Position numbers and translations under genes: made by a program. The notes under the pieces are model-generated. The model saw only the letters and a list, made by a program, of their open reading frames with translations, was not told the DNA's origin and made no database searches. 64,000 bases of DNA from Rhodoferax sp. GW822-FHT02A01 (GTDB taxonomy: Bacteria; Pseudomonadota; Gammaproteobacteria; Burkholderiales; Burkholderiaceae_C). Shown in pieces: positions 56,231 to 64,000 of this stretch. The DNA lies in NCBI RefSeq assembly GCF_038784515.1, contig NZ_CP152376.1:2480001-2544000 (forward strand), written 5' to 3'. Each line of letters begins with the position of its first letter. Within the stretch, counting starts at the first letter, position 1.

Positions 56231-57076
56231 TCAGCTGATGGCTGCAGTGCGGCTGAGCTTGTCGAGCAGGTCCTGGTCGGTGGCCATGCCGGAGCTCTCG
56301 CGGATGCGCGCCAGGATCTCGGCCTTGAGGGCGCGGAACTCGGTGCTGTGCTTCATCTCCTGGTTGCGCGCCGAAGGCAGGGGCACCGGGTAGATGCTGT
56401 GGATGCGTCCCGGGCGCGGCTGCATCAGCACCACGCGTTGGCCCAGGTAGATGGCCTCGTCCACATCGTGGGTGACAAAGACGATGGTGGTCTTCTCGAT
56501 GCGGTGGATGTGCAGGATCAGGTCGTGCATGACTTCGCGCGTCTGCGCATCCAGCGCACCAAAGGGCTCGTCCATCAGCAGCATGGCGGGCTTGCCCATG
56601 AGTGCGCGGGCAATGGCGACGCGCTGCTGCATGCCGCCCGACAGCTGGTTGGGATAGGCATCGGCCACCTTGGACAGGCCGATCAGGTCCAGCAACGCGT
56701 CGGCGCGTCCCGAGGCAGCTTCCACATCCGAAGAAGTGAGGTTCTCGCGCTTGACCTTGAGGCGCCGGCTGAACTTGATGTTCTGCATCACCGTCAGCCA
56801 CGGGTACAGGCTGTAGTGCTGGAACACCATGGCGCGGTCCGCGCCTGGACCTTCGATGGGCAGGCCGTTGCATTCCACACTGCCCCTGGTGTGCGTCTCC
56901 AGCCCGGCGAGTATGCGCAAGAGCGTGGACTTGCCGCAGCCCGATGCGCCGACCAGGGTCACGAACTCGCCTTCTTCGACGGAGAGGTTCACGCCCTGCA
57001 GTGCGGGCACTGCATTGGTGCTGGGTGCACCAAAATATTTGCCCAGATTGTGTATGGCTACTTTGGACATGGTCAT
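56231..57076 (-). CDS. ABC transporter ATPase (nitrate/sulfonate/taurine type)
   Basis: 281 residues. Walker A GASGCGKST (about residue 43), signature LSGGMQQRVAIARAL and Walker B MLLMDEPFGALD are complete, followed by VTHDVDEAI. Pairs with the neighbouring permease and the substrate-binding protein at 47.8 kb. Its ATG overlaps the end of the permease gene. Confidence 0.95.
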   Translation of the reverse strand: MTMSKVAIHNLGKYFGAPSTNAVPALQGVNLSVEEGEFVTLVGASGCGKSTLLRILAGLETHTRGSVECNGLPIEGPGADRAMVFQHYSLYPWLTVMQNIKFSRRLKVKRENLTSSDVEAASGRADALLDLIGLSKVADAYPNQLSGGMQQRVAIARALMGKPAMLLMDEPFGALDAQTREVMHDLILHIHRIEKTTIVFVTHDVDEAIYLGQRVVLMQPRPGRIHSIYPVPLPSARNQEMKHSTEFRALKAEILARIRESSGMATDQDLLDKLSRTAAIS

Positions 57077-57921
57077 TAACCTTTGCTGTGCAGCCAGGGG
57101 AAGGAGCGGCGATGCAACCAGCGGAAGGCCTGGTCCATCAGCAGGCCGATCAGGCCGATCAGGATGATTCCGCCGAAGATGGTGTCGGTCTTGAGGAAGC
57201 GTTGCGCCTTGAGGATGGAGTAGCCCAGGCCGGAGTTGGCAGCCACCAGTTCGGCCACCACCAGATAGGTCCAGGCCCAGCCCATGGTCAGGCGCAGGGT
57301 ATCCAGGATGGCGGGCTTGGCCGACTGCAGCAGCACCAGCTGCACGATCTCACCGCGGTCTGCACCCATGGTCTGCGCCGCCTCGATCTGCGCCCGTGGC
57401 ACCAGCCGCACGTTCTCGGCCACCATCAGCACCATCTGGAAGAAGGTGCCTATGAAGATGATGGAAATCTTGGCGCTCTCGCCAATGCCCAGCCACAGCA
57501 TCACCAGCGGAATGAAGGCCACGGCCGGCATGTAGCGGATGAAGTCGGTGAGCGGCTCCAGGATCGCCTCAATCGGCTTGAAAGCGCCTATCAGCAAGCC
57601 CAGCGGCAGGGCAAATACGGCCGAGAGGACAAACCCGGCAAGCACCCGGTACATGCTGATCATGGTGTCGCCCCAGAGGTCGTCCTCCATCATCCAGCCA
57701 AATAGCCGCGTGACCACCTGTACCGGCCCGGGAAGGAACACCGGGTCCACATAGCCCGACTCCGTGAGCACGGCCCAGGCCACCAGGGGCAGCAGCAGGC
57801 CCAAGCCGGCAAAGAGCCAGTACTGGGTGCGGGAGATGGAGGCTGCAATCGACCAGATGCTGGGTTTCTTGACCCGTGGTGCAACGTCTGGCGGCAGATA
57901 GAGGGACTGTGTATTTTGCAA
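57076..57921 (-). CDS. ABC transporter permease (guanidine-operon)
   Basis: 281 residues with about six hydrophobic segments and the EAA-type cytoplasmic loop AAQTMGADRGEIVQLVLLQSA of SsuC/TauC-like permeases. The start is TTG 57921 (MQNTQSLY), with GGAG 7 nt upstream; no in-frame ATG precedes. First gene of the riboswitch 1 operon; imports the substrate delivered by the binding protein. Confidence 0.93.
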   Translation of the reverse strand: MQNTQSLYLPPDVAPRVKKPSIWSIAASISRTQYWLFAGLGLLLPLVAWAVLTESGYVDPVFLPGPVQVVTRLFGWMMEDDLWGDTMISMYRVLAGFVLSAVFALPLGLLIGAFKPIEAILEPLTDFIRYMPAVAFIPLVMLWLGIGESAKISIIFIGTFFQMVLMVAENVRLVPRAQIEAAQTMGADRGEIVQLVLLQSAKPAILDTLRLTMGWAWTYLVVAELVAANSGLGYSILKAQRFLKTDTIFGGIILIGLIGLLMDQAFRWLHRRSFPWLHSKG

Positions 57922-57933
57922 ATCAGGCTCCAG

Positions 57934-57981
57934 GTAAAAACAAAAACGCGAGAGGTCAGGCGGCGTTAACCGTGATCTCCC
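57934..57981 (-). terminator. Expression-platform terminator of guanidine riboswitch 1
   Basis: Minus-strand CGGGAGATCA pairs with TGACCTCTCGCG (one mismatch and one G-T pair), followed by CGTTTTTGTTTTT. It shares GGGAGA with the aptamer, as in riboswitch 2. Confidence 0.72.
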
Positions 57982-58072
57982 GGGCTTTTATCCCTCCGTG
58001 GAACCGCACTTGCGTGCAGCCGACCGCTCTTGGACCAGGCAGTGCGCATGGCACCCGGAACCCTAGCTGTCT
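57976..58072 (-). ncRNA. Guanidine-I riboswitch (ykkC) upstream of the guanidine-degradation operon
   Basis: The minus strand shows CTAGGGTTCCGGG, CTGGTCCAAGAG and CACGGAGGGATAAAAGCCC then GGGAGA, the conserved ykkC segments, with variable stems between. It begins about 60 nt after a sigma-54 promoter and ends 55 nt before the permease start. Confidence 0.93.
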
Positions 58073-58131
58073 TGAATGACTGAAACTAAAAAATGATTAA
58101 GGCTTGGCGTTTTCCTCTCGCAAACAGCTGA

Positions 58132-58146
58132 GCAATATCAATGCCA
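58132..58146 (-). promoter_or_regulatory. Sigma-54-type promoter upstream of riboswitch 1
   Basis: Minus-strand TGGCATTGATATTGCT has the invariant GG and GC at the -24/-12 spacing and differs from TGGCAC-N5-TTGC at one position. Same placement relative to the aptamer as at riboswitch 2. Confidence 0.65.
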
Positions 58147-58245
58147 ACATTCGCGTGCACCAGACTGTGCACATTGTTTGATGCACATCACAGCCCCCTT
58201 TGCCCCCGTGCGTATTCTGCAAACCAGATTGCAAAGGAGTAAGCC

Positions 58246-58389
58246 ATGAAATTGATGCAAGACCTTCTCTCAACCGACTACGGCCTGATGAGTCTGGCCG
58301 TGATCGTCATCGTGCTGGGCATGGCCGTCTGGTACGCCCGCTTCTTCAAGCGGAAAATGGACGAAGCAGAAGCCAACCACAGCGTTTGA
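58246..58389 (+). CDS. DUF3149 small membrane protein
   Basis: 47 residues, one membrane span (LAVIVIVLGMAVWYARFF) with charged C-terminus KRKMDEAEA. MKLMQDLLSTDYGLMSL matches the DUF3149 family of proteobacterial small proteins. Excellent ribosome site AAAGGAGTAAGCC before ATG 58246. Function unknown. Its 3' end overlaps the convergent DUF2917 gene by 44 nt. Confidence 0.85.
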   Translation: MKLMQDLLSTDYGLMSLAVIVIVLGMAVWYARFFKRKMDEAEANHSV

Positions 58390-58681
58390 TCAGGCTGGCA
58401 CGCGGTCGCGTGCCCTGCTGTATCTGCTGGGTCAGTGGTACCAGCCGGTAAAGCGCTGGCTGTGCCGGTGTGCTTGCCGGACTCCAGTCGCTCTGGATCA
58501 GTACCAGGTCCTCATGCAGATCCATGACGGAGCCGGCTGCCAGGAAACGGTCCACCGCATCGCAGGGCCGGGTCAGCCACAGGCTGCCGCCCAGGACTTC
58601 CAGACGAAAGCCTTCACCCGCATTGATCAGGCGGGTCTGACGGGGTAATAGGACGGACGGCTCGGGCTGCTGAGGGTACAT
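58346..58681 (-). CDS. DUF2917 family protein
   Basis: 111 residues from ATG 58681 (GGAG upstream). The core LPRQTRLINAGEGFRLEVLGGSLWLTRPCDAVDRFLAAGSV is the DUF2917 signature, a small all-beta cupin-like domain common in Burkholderiales. The C-terminus is basic. Divergent from the MocR-type regulator (186 nt), which may control it. A longer frame to 58786 has no ribosome site. Confidence 0.8.
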   Translation of the reverse strand: MYPQQPEPSVLLPRQTRLINAGEGFRLEVLGGSLWLTRPCDAVDRFLAAGSVMDLHEDLVLIQSDWSPASTPAQPALYRLVPLTQQIQQGTRPRASLIKRCGWLLLRPFSA

Positions 58682-58866
58682 GGGTTTTCTCCGGTAGTGA
58701 TGGCTCAACTGTCTGCCGATGTGCGGCTCTTGCCCATATATACAGAAGGACAACCTGTACCGGTGCACACAGAAGCGGCGATGCATCTGTGCTGGTCTGG
58801 TTCGGGTTCATCTGTACTGCTTTTTTGCCTGCGGTTGGGGCACCACGGAGCGGTGTTGGCGTTACC

Positions 58867-60387
58867 ATGGAACGCATGGCAACCGAGGCGCCCCTCCTGT
58901 ATTTGCAGATCGCACTGCGCTGCGCGCAGTTGATCGCGTCTGGCGCCCTGCAAACCGGGCAGCGCCTGCCTTCGGTGCGCGATTCGGCAGCACAGAACCA
59001 TGTGTCGGTGGCCACTGTGGTGCAGGCCTATCGCTATCTGGAAGAGCACGGCGTGGTGACGCCGCGCCACAAGTCGGGCTATTTCGTGACCACTGCCAGC
59101 CGGGCCAAGGCAGCCGGCGTGGTGCGGGCCATCCAGCATGCGCCTGAAGTGCCCAAGGGCCAGCCGGACAACGCAGCGAACGTCCTGGAAAGGCCGGCGG
59201 TCAGCTTTGCCGGATACAGCCCCAAGGACAAGGACTTTTTCGACAATGATCGTATCCGCGTGGCGGTCAGCCGCGCCGCGCGGCTCAAGCGCGACACCTT
59301 TACCGATTACAGCAGCTCGTCCGGCACGCTGGCCCTGCGCAATGCCGTGGCTTTGCGCGCCTTGCATCTGGGCTGTGCGCTCAAGGGCGAGAACATCGTC
59401 ATCACATCGGGCTGCATCAACGCGGTGGCCATGTGCCTGCAGGCGGTGACCAAGCCCGGTGACCTGGTGGCCATTGAAAGTCCGACGTTCTTCGGCTTTC
59501 TGGATTTGCTGGAGTCGCTCAACCTCAAGGCCATTGCCTTGCCCACAGACCCGCGCACCGGCGTGTCGCTGCCCGCGCTGCAGCTCGCCTTGGACACGCA
59601 GCCGATCAAGGCCTTGCTGCTGGTGCCCACGCTATCCAATCCGCTGGCCTCCATCATGCCGCTGACGCACAAGCGCGCGCTGGCGCGGCTGGTGGCCCAG
59701 TACCAGGTGCCGCTGATCGAGGACGTGGTGTTCAATGACCTGCTGGCCACCGACTTCCGGCGGCGTGCGGTCAAGGCCTTTGACAGCGAAGGCTGGGTCA
59801 TGACCTGCGGCTCGTTTGCCAAGACCGTGTCGCCCGGCATCCGTCTGGGCTGGGTTGAGGCCGGGCGCTGGAGCAAGGAGCTATCTACGCTGAAGCGGGT
59901 GCAGGGCACCTCCACCAACGCGGTGCTGGAATATGCACTGGCCGACCTGTTGACGCAGGGCAGTTACGAGGCGCATTTGCGCCGCTTGAGTGCGCTCATG
60001 AAACAGCGTCTGGGCCAGGCCCGCAAGCTGATCCAGGCCAGCTTTCCGGTGGGTACCCGCGTCAATGATCCACCTGCCGGATACACGCTGTGGGTGGAGC
60101 TGCCCGGTGAGGTGGACACCATGGTGCTGTTTGCGTTGTGCAAGGCGCAAGGCATTACCGTGGGGCCGGGCCAGCTGTTTTGCACCAGCCACCGTTACCG
60201 GCATTGCTTGCGCCTGAGTTTTGCCGGCGCCTGGGGGCCGCAGGAGCAGGCGGCCCTGACGCAGGTGGGGCGGTTGGCCTGCCAGCTGGTGGAGGGGCTG
60301 GACGATGAAACCAGCCGTGCTGCGATGGATGCATCGCGCATGGACTTCATCAGCAAGGCGGACGTTTCAGCCTACGATTTGTGGTGA
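58867..60387 (+). CDS. MocR/PdxR-type GntR transcriptional regulator with aminotransferase domain
   Basis: 506 residues from ATG 58867. GntR winged-helix domain at residues 1 to about 75 (IASGALQTGQRLPSVRDSA, VVQAYRYLEEHGVV), then a class I aminotransferase domain whose PLP lysine is in CGSFAKTVSPGIRLGW (about residue 325). Such proteins sense PLP-bound amino compounds. Likely target: the divergent DUF2917 gene. Confidence 0.88.
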   Translation: MERMATEAPLLYLQIALRCAQLIASGALQTGQRLPSVRDSAAQNHVSVATVVQAYRYLEEHGVVTPRHKSGYFVTTASRAKAAGVVRAIQHAPEVPKGQPDNAANVLERPAVSFAGYSPKDKDFFDNDRIRVAVSRAARLKRDTFTDYSSSSGTLALRNAVALRALHLGCALKGENIVITSGCINAVAMCLQAVTKPGDLVAIESPTFFGFLDLLESLNLKAIALPTDPRTGVSLPALQLALDTQPIKALLLVPTLSNPLASIMPLTHKRALARLVAQYQVPLIEDVVFNDLLATDFRRRAVKAFDSEGWVMTCGSFAKTVSPGIRLGWVEAGRWSKELSTLKRVQGTSTNAVLEYALADLLTQGSYEAHLRRLSALMKQRLGQARKLIQASFPVGTRVNDPPAGYTLWVELPGEVDTMVLFALCKAQGITVGPGQLFCTSHRYRHCLRLSFAGAWGPQEQAALTQVGRLACQLVEGLDDETSRAAMDASRMDFISKADVSAYDLW

Positions 60388-60470
60388 GCCGAGGCATCCT
60401 GCGCGCGCAGGGCATGCAAAAAGGTCTTGCATAGGTATTTGAAGACGCCCATAGTTGTGGGGGGAGGGAA

Positions 60471-60502
60471 CATCGACACAGGTCGATGGTTTCAATGGCG
60501 TC
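60471..60502. promoter_or_regulatory. Hairpin in the leader of the sensor gene pair
   Basis: CATCGAC-ACAG-GTCGATG is a perfect 7-bp stem-loop 38 nt before the binding-protein start. Flanking GACGCCC (60443) and GGCGTC (60497) could add an outer stem. No T-run. Confidence 0.3.
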
Positions 60503-60526
60503 CGAAAAGACCTTGAAAGCGGGAAT

Positions 60527-61411
60527 ATGAAGGTTCGCGTACTTTGCTTCGGCCGGTGGCGGTGCTTGTTGTCACTTTTGCTGCTTGCGTGGGGGGGATT
60601 TCAACCCTTGCACGTCGCCTGGGCCGCAGAAACAAGGCTTGCGGTGTTCCCGACCGGGCCCATCTACGAGTACCGCTGGAAGTTGCTGGAGCTGGCGTTG
60701 TCCCATGTGCGCGGCGCCAGCACAAGCTACCAGCTGACGCCCTACCAGGAAGACATCACACAAAACCGCGGCATGGAGTTGCTGCAATCCGGCGAGTTGG
60801 ATGTGATCGCGCTGGGAACCAATGTGGAACGCGAAAGCCAGATGCTGCCGATCAAGATCGACATCCTGCGCGGCATCGTCGGGTTTCGCATTTTTGTGAT
60901 CCGCGCGACGGATCAGGACCGCATTGCCCGCATGGACGCTGCCGCACTGCAGCAGCAACTGGTATTTGGCCTGAACAGCCAATGGGCCGATCTGCCGGTC
61001 ATGCGTGCCAACGGGTTCTCGGTGGAGACTTCACCCAACTACGAGAACCTCTTCGTCATGCTATCGGCCAAGCGCTTTGATGCGTTTCCCCGAGGATTGA
61101 ACGAGGCGGCGCGCGAGCTGGAGGAGCGCAAGGTCCGCTATCCGCTGCTGGCCGTGGAGCAAAGCAAGGCCTTGTTCTTTCCCTATCCAGTGTATTTCTG
61201 GGTCAACAAGAAGAACAAATCCTTGGCCGGGCAGATCGAGCGCGGCTTGCGGGCAGCGCTGGCAGACGGGTCGTTTCGCCAGCTGTTCGAGACGTACCAC
61301 GCCAACGAAATCGCCACTTTGGCGAAAGAGAAGCGCACGGTAGTGCGCATGACCAACCCGATCTTGCCGCCCGGAACACCGCCTACGGATACCAGCTGGT
61401 GGTGGCACTAA
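60527..61411 (+). CDS. Periplasmic substrate-binding-like protein, probable sensor partner
   Basis: 294 residues from ATG 60527. A signal peptide (hydrophobic [12 protein letters not shown], cleavage near VAWAAE) precedes a family-3-like solute-binding fold ([60 protein letters not shown]). No transporter gene is adjacent; the next gene is a hybrid kinase 29 nt on, so it probably delivers ligand to that sensor. Confidence 0.8.
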   Translation: MKVRVLCFGRWRCLLSLLLLAWGGFQPLHVAWAAETRLAVFPTGPIYEYRWKLLELALSHVRGASTSYQLTPYQEDITQNRGMELLQSGELDVIALGTNVERESQMLPIKIDILRGIVGFRIFVIRATDQDRIARMDAAALQQQLVFGLNSQWADLPVMRANGFSVETSPNYENLFVMLSAKRFDAFPRGLNEAARELEERKVRYPLLAVEQSKALFFPYPVYFWVNKKNKSLAGQIERGLRAALADGSFRQLFETYHANEIATLAKEKRTVVRMTNPILPPGTPPTDTSWWWH

Positions 61412-61440
61412 GATGCCTGGCATCACGGCAAAGAATACCG

Positions 61441-64000
61441 ATGCAGTTTACGCAAACACTTTCTCAGCGCCTCATCTACACCCTGCTTCCCTGGTATTTG
61501 CTGGTTGCTATCGGCATGACGGGCGTGCAGCTTGTCATTCAATATGCCAATGTGGGGCGGGACATAGAAAGCGATCTGGCCACGTTGGGGCGCACCATCT
61601 CGCCGACCGTCGTTGGTGCGGTGTGGCAGCTGGATTCGGCGCAACTGGCAACCCTTGTTCAAGGGGTTCGCCAAAACGCGATTGTTTCTGGCGTTCAGAT
61701 TGAGAGCAGCACGGGTGAAGTGCTGGCCGAGGATGGCCATGTGCCTTCGACGGACCTCGATGCGGCAGGCATTTTTCCCAACGCCGAGAAGCTGATCCGG
61801 CTCCCCCTGTACCACCAATCCATGCGGGGTCGTGACAATTTGATCGGAACCCTGAAGATGTACTCGGATCGCAAGGTCATCTGGGACCGCACCAAGTACG
61901 GCGTCCTCGTCATCCTGCTCAATTCGCTGGTGGTGACCACGGCCTTGTGGCTGCTGTTCAGGTGGGCCGTGCGGCGCAAGCTCTCCGATCACGTGACGCG
62001 TCTGGCCAGGGCGGTGGCGGATGGGCGCAACCAGCCGCAGGCGGTGCCGCTGGAGCCTTTGCACTACCCCTTTGTGGATGAGTTGGGTGAACTGGTCAAG
62101 GCGTTCGATGTGAGCCGCTTCCGGCTGTTCGAGTCCATGCAGAAGCTCAATGCGCTGAACCAGAACCTCGAGAAGATCGTGGCTGAGCGCACCCTGGAGC
62201 TGCGGCAAGCCAAGGAGCAGGCCGAGTCTGCGACCCGGGCTAAATCGGACTTCCTGGCCAATATGAGCCATGAAATCCGCACACCCATGAACGCCATCCT
62301 GGGCATGCTGTACCTGGCACTGAAGGAGGACATGCCCCAGGGTCTGCGCAACCGTCTTACCAAGGCCCAGGGCGCGGCTAATTCCCTGCTGGGCATCATC
62401 AGTGACATTCTGGATTTTTCAAAGATCGAAGCCGGCAAGCTGGATATGGAGCAGGTGGAGTTCGGTCTGGATGCAGTGCTGGAGCAGCTTGCCGATACGC
62501 TGAGCTTCCAGGCCGAGCACAAGGGGATTGAATTCCTCATCCGCTACAACCCGGGCATTCCACCCCGGCTCATCGGCGATCCCTTGCGCCTGGGGCAGGT
62601 GCTGATCAATCTGTGCGGCAATGCGGTGAAGTTCACTGAGCGGGGGCAGGTGGAGCTGTCCTTGCAGTGCATCAGCAGCACGCAGTCGGACGTCATGCTG
62701 CAATTCACCGTGCGCGATTCGGGTATCGGCATTGCACCCGACGTGCAGCCCAAACTGTTTGAGAAGTTCACGCAGGCCGACCAGACCACCACGCGCCGAT
62801 TTGGCGGAACGGGTCTGGGCCTGGCCATTTGCAAGCACCTGTGCAGCCTGATGGGCGGGCGCATCTGGCTGGAGGAGTCTGAGTTGGGCCGCGGCACCAC
62901 GGTGTGCTTTACTGTGCGGCTGCAGATTGCGCAGGGTGCCCTGCTGCACCAGCGTCAGCTGGTGGATCAGGTCGGGCCTTTGCTCAAGGGCGTGCGCGTG
63001 CTGCTGGTGGACGACAACCAGGTTTCGCTGGAGATCCTGTCGGAGATGCTGCGCTTCTTCCAGATGGATGTGGTGGCCGTATCCAACGGCCCCGCCGTGC
63101 TGGCGGCGCTGGAAAAACCGGGCTCACCCTGTGACCTGCTGCTGATGGATTGGCGCATGCCCGGAATGAATGGCGATGAAGTGGCCAGACGTGTGCACGG
63201 CAGCGCCGCCATTGCGCACAAGCCCAAAATCGTGGTGGTGACGGCCTATGGGCGCGAGGACGTGATGCGTCTGTGCGAACAGGCCGGAGTGGATGGTTTT
63301 CTGGTCAAGCCGGTGACGCCATCGTCCATGCTGGACACCATCTTGTCCGTGCTGGGACGTCGGCGCATTCTCAGCGACGGCGAAAGCGGCAAACACAAGC
63401 TACCGCTGGGCCTGTCCCAGACCCAACTGGCCGGGGCGCGCCTGCTGCTGGTGGAAGACAACGATATCAACCGCGAGTTTGCAACCGAGCTGTTGCGCAG
63501 CGAGGGCATTGAAGTGGACGAGGCTGTCAACGGCCAGGAGGCGGTGATGAAGGTGCAGGCCTCTAGCTACGACGCCGTGCTGATGGACGTCCAGATGCCG
63601 GTGATGGATGGGCTGGAGGCTGCGCGACGGATCCGTGCATTGGCCGGACAGCCCAACGGGGCGTATTTCCGTGACATTCCCATCATTGCCATGACCGCCT
63701 TGGCCATGGCCAAGGACGCAGACCAGAGCCGTGCCGCCGGCATGAACGACCACGTCACCAAACCCATATCGCCGGAACGGCTCATGGCAACCTTGTCCCA
63801 ATGGGTTCGCCTGCCCCGGCAGGGCATGGGATTTGCGCCGACGGAGGTGGCACGCAAGAACGTGGAGCTACCCGACGAGCTGCTGGCTGCCTCCAGTCTG
63901 GATGCGGTGGAGGGGGTGCGGCGCATCGGTGGCAATCTGGACGCCTATTGCAGGCAGTTGCAACGTTTTCGCGACCACTATCCCAAGGCCATCGAAGATT
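61441..64000 (+). CDS. Hybrid sensor histidine kinase with two receivers (3' end outside window)
   Basis: At least 853 residues. TM1 at about residues 11-31, a periplasmic segment to about 150, TM2 at about 157-178, HAMP, then HisKA with [19 protein letters not shown] (His about residue 276), HATPase ([23 protein letters not shown]), receiver 1 (LLVDDN; Asp in [12 protein letters not shown]), receiver 2 ([11 protein letters not shown]; Asp in [11 protein letters not shown]) and the beginning of an HPt domain ([15 protein letters not shown]) where the window ends. BvgS/LuxQ-like phosphorelay, coupled to the preceding binding protein. Confidence 0.93.
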   Translation, partial: MQFTQTLSQRLIYTLLPWYLLVAIGMTGVQLVIQYANVGRDIESDLATLGRTISPTVVGAVWQLDSAQLATLVQGVRQNAIVSGVQIESSTGEVLAEDGHVPSTDLDAAGIFPNAEKLIRLPLYHQSMRGRDNLIGTLKMYSDRKVIWDRTKYGVLVILLNSLVVTTALWLLFRWAVRRKLSDHVTRLARAVADGRNQPQAVPLEPLHYPFVDELGELVKAFDVSRFRLFESMQKLNALNQNLEKIVAERTLELRQAKEQAESATRAKSDFLANMSHEIRTPMNAILGMLYLALKEDMPQGLRNRLTKAQGAANSLLGIISDILDFSKIEAGKLDMEQVEFGLDAVLEQLADTLSFQAEHKGIEFLIRYNPGIPPRLIGDPLRLGQVLINLCGNAVKFTERGQVELSLQCISSTQSDVMLQFTVRDSGIGIAPDVQPKLFEKFTQADQTTTRRFGGTGLGLAICKHLCSLMGGRIWLEESELGRGTTVCFTVRLQIAQGALLHQRQLVDQVGPLLKGVRVLLVDDNQVSLEILSEMLRFFQMDVVAVSNGPAVLAALEKPGSPCDLLLMDWRMPGMNGDEVARRVHGSAAIAHKPKIVVVTAYGREDVMRLCEQAGVDGFLVKPVTPSSMLDTILSVLGRRRILSDGESGKHKLPLGLSQTQLAGARLLLVEDNDINREFATELLRSEGIEVDEAVNGQEAVMKVQASSYDAVLMDVQMPVMDGLEAARRIRALAGQPNGAYFRDIPIIAMTALAMAKDADQSRAAGMNDHVTKPISPERLMATLSQWVRLPRQGMGFAPTEVARKNVELPDELLAASSLDAVEGVRRIGGNLDAYCRQLQRFRDHYPKAIED

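Noticed and set aside
58160..58192. TGCACCAGACTGTGCA and TGTGCA-N10-TGCACA as NtrC sites for riboswitch 1 promoter
   Set aside because: Half-site spacing is off by one from the NtrC consensus and they lie close to the -24 element; kept only as a possibility.
1..64000. tRNA, rRNA, CRISPR arrays, insertion sequences, prophage or attachment sites
   Set aside because: No cloverleaf, direct-repeat array, transposase, integrase or flanking direct repeats were recognised by eye; a covariance or repeat search could still find small ones.

Overview
The window is a high-GC betaproteobacterial chromosome segment, most likely Burkholderiales, family Comamonadaceae. The evidence is gene order and family content: dusB-fis-purH, a pilGHIJ-chpA chemosensory cluster, yqgE-ruvX-pyrR-pyrB-pyrC', DUF2917/DUF3149 small proteins beside a MocR-type regulator, and a palindromic GC-rich repeat of a kind I associate with this family. 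No rRNA, tRNA, CRISPR array, insertion sequence or phage gene was recognised. The first gene (dusB) and the last (a hybrid sensor kinase) run off the window.

Layout. 1-2.9 kb: dusB-fis-purH (+). 2.9-8.1 kb: a minus-strand run, thiD, hemL, an outer-membrane barrel protein, a small membrane protein, an SDR and an MFS transporter. 8.2-17.8 kb: rubredoxin and the Pil-Chp type IV pilus chemosensory operon ending in a 1940-residue ChpA/PilL kinase. 17.8-25 kb: photolyase (-), then yqgE-ruvX-pyrR-pyrB-hisC-pyrC'-plsC (+), where PyrR carries a repeat-derived N-terminus and the dihydroorotase homologue lacks its metal-binding HxH. 25-28.7 kb: two diguanylate cyclases. 28.8-35.1 kb: pirin, a TlpA-like thioredoxin, a transglutaminase-like protein, divergent selD and mnmH, an AraC regulator and a LysE exporter. 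35.1-41.1 kb: a stretch that reads as AT-richer, with small or broken genes, a Cyc2-like outer-membrane cytochrome-porin plus a diheme cytochrome lipoprotein, and an unusual Nramp-family transporter with a long leader.

41.3-58.1 kb is the most interesting part. It is a minus-strand nitrogen-scavenging block controlled by two guanidine-I (ykkC) riboswitches, each with a visible terminator-type expression platform and each preceded by a sigma-54 type promoter. Riboswitch 1 leads ABC permease, ABC ATPase, two carboxyguanidine deiminase subunits, a biotin-dependent guanidine/urea carboxylase and allophanate hydrolase, a complete route from guanidine to ammonia and CO2. Riboswitch 2 leads the ABC substrate-binding protein. 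Beyond an intrinsic terminator comes a tightly overlapping eight-gene run: membrane diiron desaturase/hydroxylase, two SDRs, an EamA exporter, a creatininase homologue, a biuret/guanylurea-hydrolase-like cysteine hydrolase, a metallo-beta-lactamase-fold hydrolase and an unknown protein. I infer that this run catabolises a larger guanidine- or ureide-containing compound whose products enter the guanidine/allophanate route; this is the best candidate for an undescribed system here.

58.2-64 kb: DUF3149 and DUF2917 proteins, a MocR-type regulator, and a periplasmic binding protein paired with a hybrid histidine kinase.
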